Shown in pieces: positions 6,682-8,130 of a stretch of 8,130 nucleotides of DNA. Numbering within the stretch: the first letter of the stretch is position 1; each line of letters opens with the position of its first letter. Below the pieces are notes generated by a model. It was not told the DNA's origin. It saw nothing but the letters and a program-made list of their open reading frames with translations, and ran no database searches. The position numbers and the translations under genes were made by a program. The DNA comes from an uncultured Endomicrobiia bacterium (GTDB lineage Bacteria > Elusimicrobiota > Endomicrobiia > Endomicrobiales > Endomicrobiaceae), in assembly GCA_905236115.1 (NCBI GenBank), contig CAJOOL010000145.1:1-8130 (forward strand), given 5' to 3'.

Positions 6682-6683
6682 AT
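6655..6683 (+). promoter_or_regulatory. Candidate sigma70-type promoter of the phosphatase gene
   Basis: The plus strand has TATACA (6655-6660, 4 of 6 to the -35 consensus), a 17-bp spacer, and a perfect -10 TATAAT (6678-6683). The expected transcription start is about 6689-6692, only 1-4 bases before the ATG at 6693. The phosphatase mRNA would then be leaderless or nearly so, consistent with the lack of a Shine-Dalgarno there. Confidence 0.5.
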
Positions 6684-6692
6684 GATGTCGTT

Positions 6693-7136
6693 ATGAAAAT
6701 ATGTTTTATTTGTCAGGCAAACGTATGCCGAAGTTTTATGTCTCAAGAAATTTTAAAAGCTCTGTTAAAAAAAGACAACAGGACGGATGTTGAAGTTTTT
6801 TCCCGTGGAACTTACGTGGAAAGCGAACTTAAAACTCCGCCAAAAATAAAGAATTTTCTGCAAAAAAACAATATTTATCCGCCGCAGCACATACCTGTGC
6901 AATACTGCAGACAAGATTTGGAAAATGCAGACCTCATATTCGTTATGACACAGTATCAGTATGACGAACTGACAGATAAATACGCGGAATATTCCGACAA
7001 AATATATATGCTTAACGAATATATTTACAATTCCTCAAAAGATGTTCCCGACCCTATAGGACTTGAGGGAAAATCTTTTGAAAAATCCGCAGAAAAACTG
7101 AAAGAACTTATAGAAACTCTCTACAAAAAAATTTAA
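6693..7136 (+). CDS. Low-molecular-weight protein-tyrosine phosphatase (Wzb type)
   Basis: This is a 147-residue cytoplasmic phosphatase. The P-loop CQANVCRS (Cys7 nucleophile to Arg13-Ser14, CX5RS) lies at the very N-terminus as in the family. The general acid is Asp120 in VPDPIG. The fourth variable P-loop residue is Val11, where tyrosine phosphatases usually have Ile and arginine phosphatases (YwlE type) Thr, so a tyrosine phosphatase is more likely. Two departures from CxGNxCRSP are Ala9 for Gly and Phe15 for Pro. The probable substrate is the tyrosine tail of the nearby autokinase. In enterobacteria wzb sits between wza and wzc, but here the gene is divergent. The ATG at 6693 gives the usual MKICFIC start. 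An ATG at 6675 in the same frame would put the TATAAT box inside the gene and add six residues before the family's first strand. Confidence 0.9.
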   Translation: MKICFICQANVCRSFMSQEILKALLKKDNRTDVEVFSRGTYVESELKTPPKIKNFLQKNNIYPPQHIPVQYCRQDLENADLIFVMTQYQYDELTDKYAEYSDKIYMLNEYIYNSSKDVPDPIGLEGKSFEKSAEKLKELIETLYKKI

Positions 7137-7183
7137 AAAACAGAGACATTATTAAAAATTTTAATAAATATCTCTGTTTTTTA
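7134..7183. terminator. Long palindromic bidirectional terminator
   Basis: A 13-bp outer stem (TAAAAAACAGAGA at 7134-7146 with its exact complement at 7171-7183) encloses a second perfect inverted repeat of 9-bp arms around one base (7149-7167). Reading rightward the stem ends in a T-run, and reading leftward the A-run gives the same, so it can stop transcripts from both the phosphatase and the convergent beta-barrel gene. It includes the phosphatase stop codon. Confidence 0.85.
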
Positions 7184-7196
7184 TTTTTATTTCAGA

Positions 7197-8130
7197 TTAG
7201 AAAACAAATTTTACCTGAGCACCGACTTTATTGGAAACGTAATCATTTCCGTCATAGTTGGATGTTTTATTTTTAAACTGATACCAGACACTTCCGAATA
7301 AATAATCTTTAAATTTATATTCTACGGACGGTTTAACATTTACCAAATTATCAACTCTGTCTACATTGTTAACGGTTTCGGGATAATCCATATTTTCATA
7401 AGATGCGAATAAAGAAACTGTCCATTTAGCAAGAATCTTTTGCTTATATTCGGCACCAATCTGCGTAGAAACATAATATCTGTTTCTTCCGAAAGTGGAC
7501 TCTTCCATTTTTCTTTCACCGGTTAAAGATATGGAACTTCTCTTATTTATATCATAACCTAAAGAAAGCAAATAACCTACCAAACTTGCATTATCTTTTA
7601 AACCGCCAACTTCTTTATCATATTTTCTGTAATCATAAGAAATCTGTGCTTTTCCGTTAATTTTAGCCGTTATATCACCCTCAATACCTGCAACGGCACT
7701 GTGGTTTACGGAATCATTCTTTTTGTTTATCAAAGCCATATTATTTTCATAATTGATAAAACCGATTTTATATCCTGCATAAACGGATGTTTTAGGCGAG
7801 AAATTATAATAAACATTTGCACCTGCATTAATGCGGTTTCTGTTCAAAGCATTATCACTGTCTTCAACATATTTGTCATAAATATCACCTACATTAAGAC
7901 CTAAAGAAATTTTCTTTTTGGACGATGTCTTAAAGCCCAAAGAAACATTGTTATTTATTCTTTTTGCTCTGTCCGTCAATTCGGAACTGGCAGGATCTGC
8001 CGTATAAACAAAATTTTCGTCAAATTTAAAAAATTCATTTACCAAATTCAAATTTACACCTGCGTTCATATAGTCATTCTTTGCCGGTTCTTCCGTATAA
8101 GCATTATAACCTATATTTGCACCTGCACCG
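7197..8130 (-). CDS. Outer-membrane beta-barrel protein, partial (5' end outside window)
   Basis: The frame is open from its TAA to the right edge of the window, giving about 310 visible residues without the N-terminus. The first in-frame Met (8069) is not the start: the 20 codons before it continue the same pattern (GAGANIGYNAYTEEPAKNDY). The sequence is a series of alternating hydrophobic/polar strands rich in Tyr, Asn, Gly and Ser, joined by polar loops. It ends in a strand with terminal Phe (VGAQVKFVF), the signature recognised by the outer-membrane assembly machinery. The strand pattern, and the late segment YQFKNKTSNYDGNDYVSNKVG, resemble the putative porin family BBP2_2, often found beside exopolysaccharide genes. 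That assignment is tentative. It would act in the outer membrane, perhaps in polysaccharide secretion. It converges with the phosphatase gene across a shared terminator. Confidence 0.75.
   Translation of the reverse strand, partial: GAGANIGYNAYTEEPAKNDYMNAGVNLNLVNEFFKFDENFVYTADPASSELTDRAKRINNNVSLGFKTSSKKKISLGLNVGDIYDKYVEDSDNALNRNRINAGANVYYNFSPKTSVYAGYKIGFINYENNMALINKKNDSVNHSAVAGIEGDITAKINGKAQISYDYRKYDKEVGGLKDNASLVGYLLSLGYDINKRSSISLTGERKMEESTFGRNRYYVSTQIGAEYKQKILAKWTVSLFASYENMDYPETVNNVDRVDNLVNVKPSVEYKFKDYLFGSVWYQFKNKTSNYDGNDYVSNKVGAQVKFVF

Noticed and set aside
6675..6692. Longer start for the phosphatase at 6675
   Set aside because: It adds six residues before the conserved first strand and would run through the perfect TATAAT box.
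8067..8069. ATG at 8069 as the true start of the beta-barrel gene
   Set aside because: The frame stays open to the window edge and the upstream codons continue the beta-strand pattern. No signal peptide follows this Met, which an outer-membrane protein needs.
1..8130. Mobile element, CRISPR array, toxin-antitoxin or phage-defence system
   Set aside because: There are no transposase, integrase, nuclease or toxin-like products, no repeat-spacer pattern, and no terminal inverted repeats around any gene. Every coding region is accounted for by housekeeping or envelope functions.

Overview
The window is AT-rich DNA from what looks like a diderm (Gram-negative-type) bacterium. It encodes 3-deoxy-D-manno-octulosonate-8-phosphate (KDO8P) synthase, a lipoprotein of the outer-membrane polysaccharide-export family and an outer-membrane beta-barrel. 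The mix of low GC, a class II (metal-dependent) KdsA and a compact Wza/Wzc pair would fit a lineage such as Elusimicrobiota/Endomicrobia, but that is an impression and not something shown here. No rRNA, tRNA, CRISPR array, transposase or phage gene was seen.

Layout. From the left, all on the minus strand: (1) a two-gene unit of an HD-domain phosphohydrolase and tRNA-guanine transglycosylase (tgt), overlapping by one base (TAATG) and preceded by an extended -10 promoter; (2) a single FkbM-family methyltransferase gene; (3) a likely polysaccharide operon read right to left: Wza-like export lipoprotein, Wzc-like tyrosine autokinase (BY-kinase), kdsA, and a 59-residue single-pass membrane protein starting 3 bases after kdsA, closed by a small hairpin. 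On the plus strand, divergent from the export operon, is a low-molecular-weight protein-tyrosine phosphatase. It converges on a minus-strand outer-membrane beta-barrel gene that runs off the right edge, and a long palindromic terminator separates the two.

How the genes fit together. The export lipoprotein, the autokinase with its C-terminal tyrosine cluster and the LMW phosphatase form the Wza/Wzc/Wzb triad that controls chain length and export of capsule or exopolysaccharide. Here the phosphatase is on the opposite strand instead of inside the operon. A perfect 10-bp inverted repeat between the divergent genes contains promoter-like elements in both directions on the same DNA. kdsA in the same operon links the locus to KDO supply for LPS or a KDO-containing surface glycan. 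The FkbM methyltransferase and the beta-barrel may also belong to the surface-glycan programme, but that is inferred from position only.

The longest stretch without a gene is 5799-5923 (125 bp, between the wza-like and wzc-like genes). I see nothing in it beyond AT-rich sequence and the wzc ribosome binding site.
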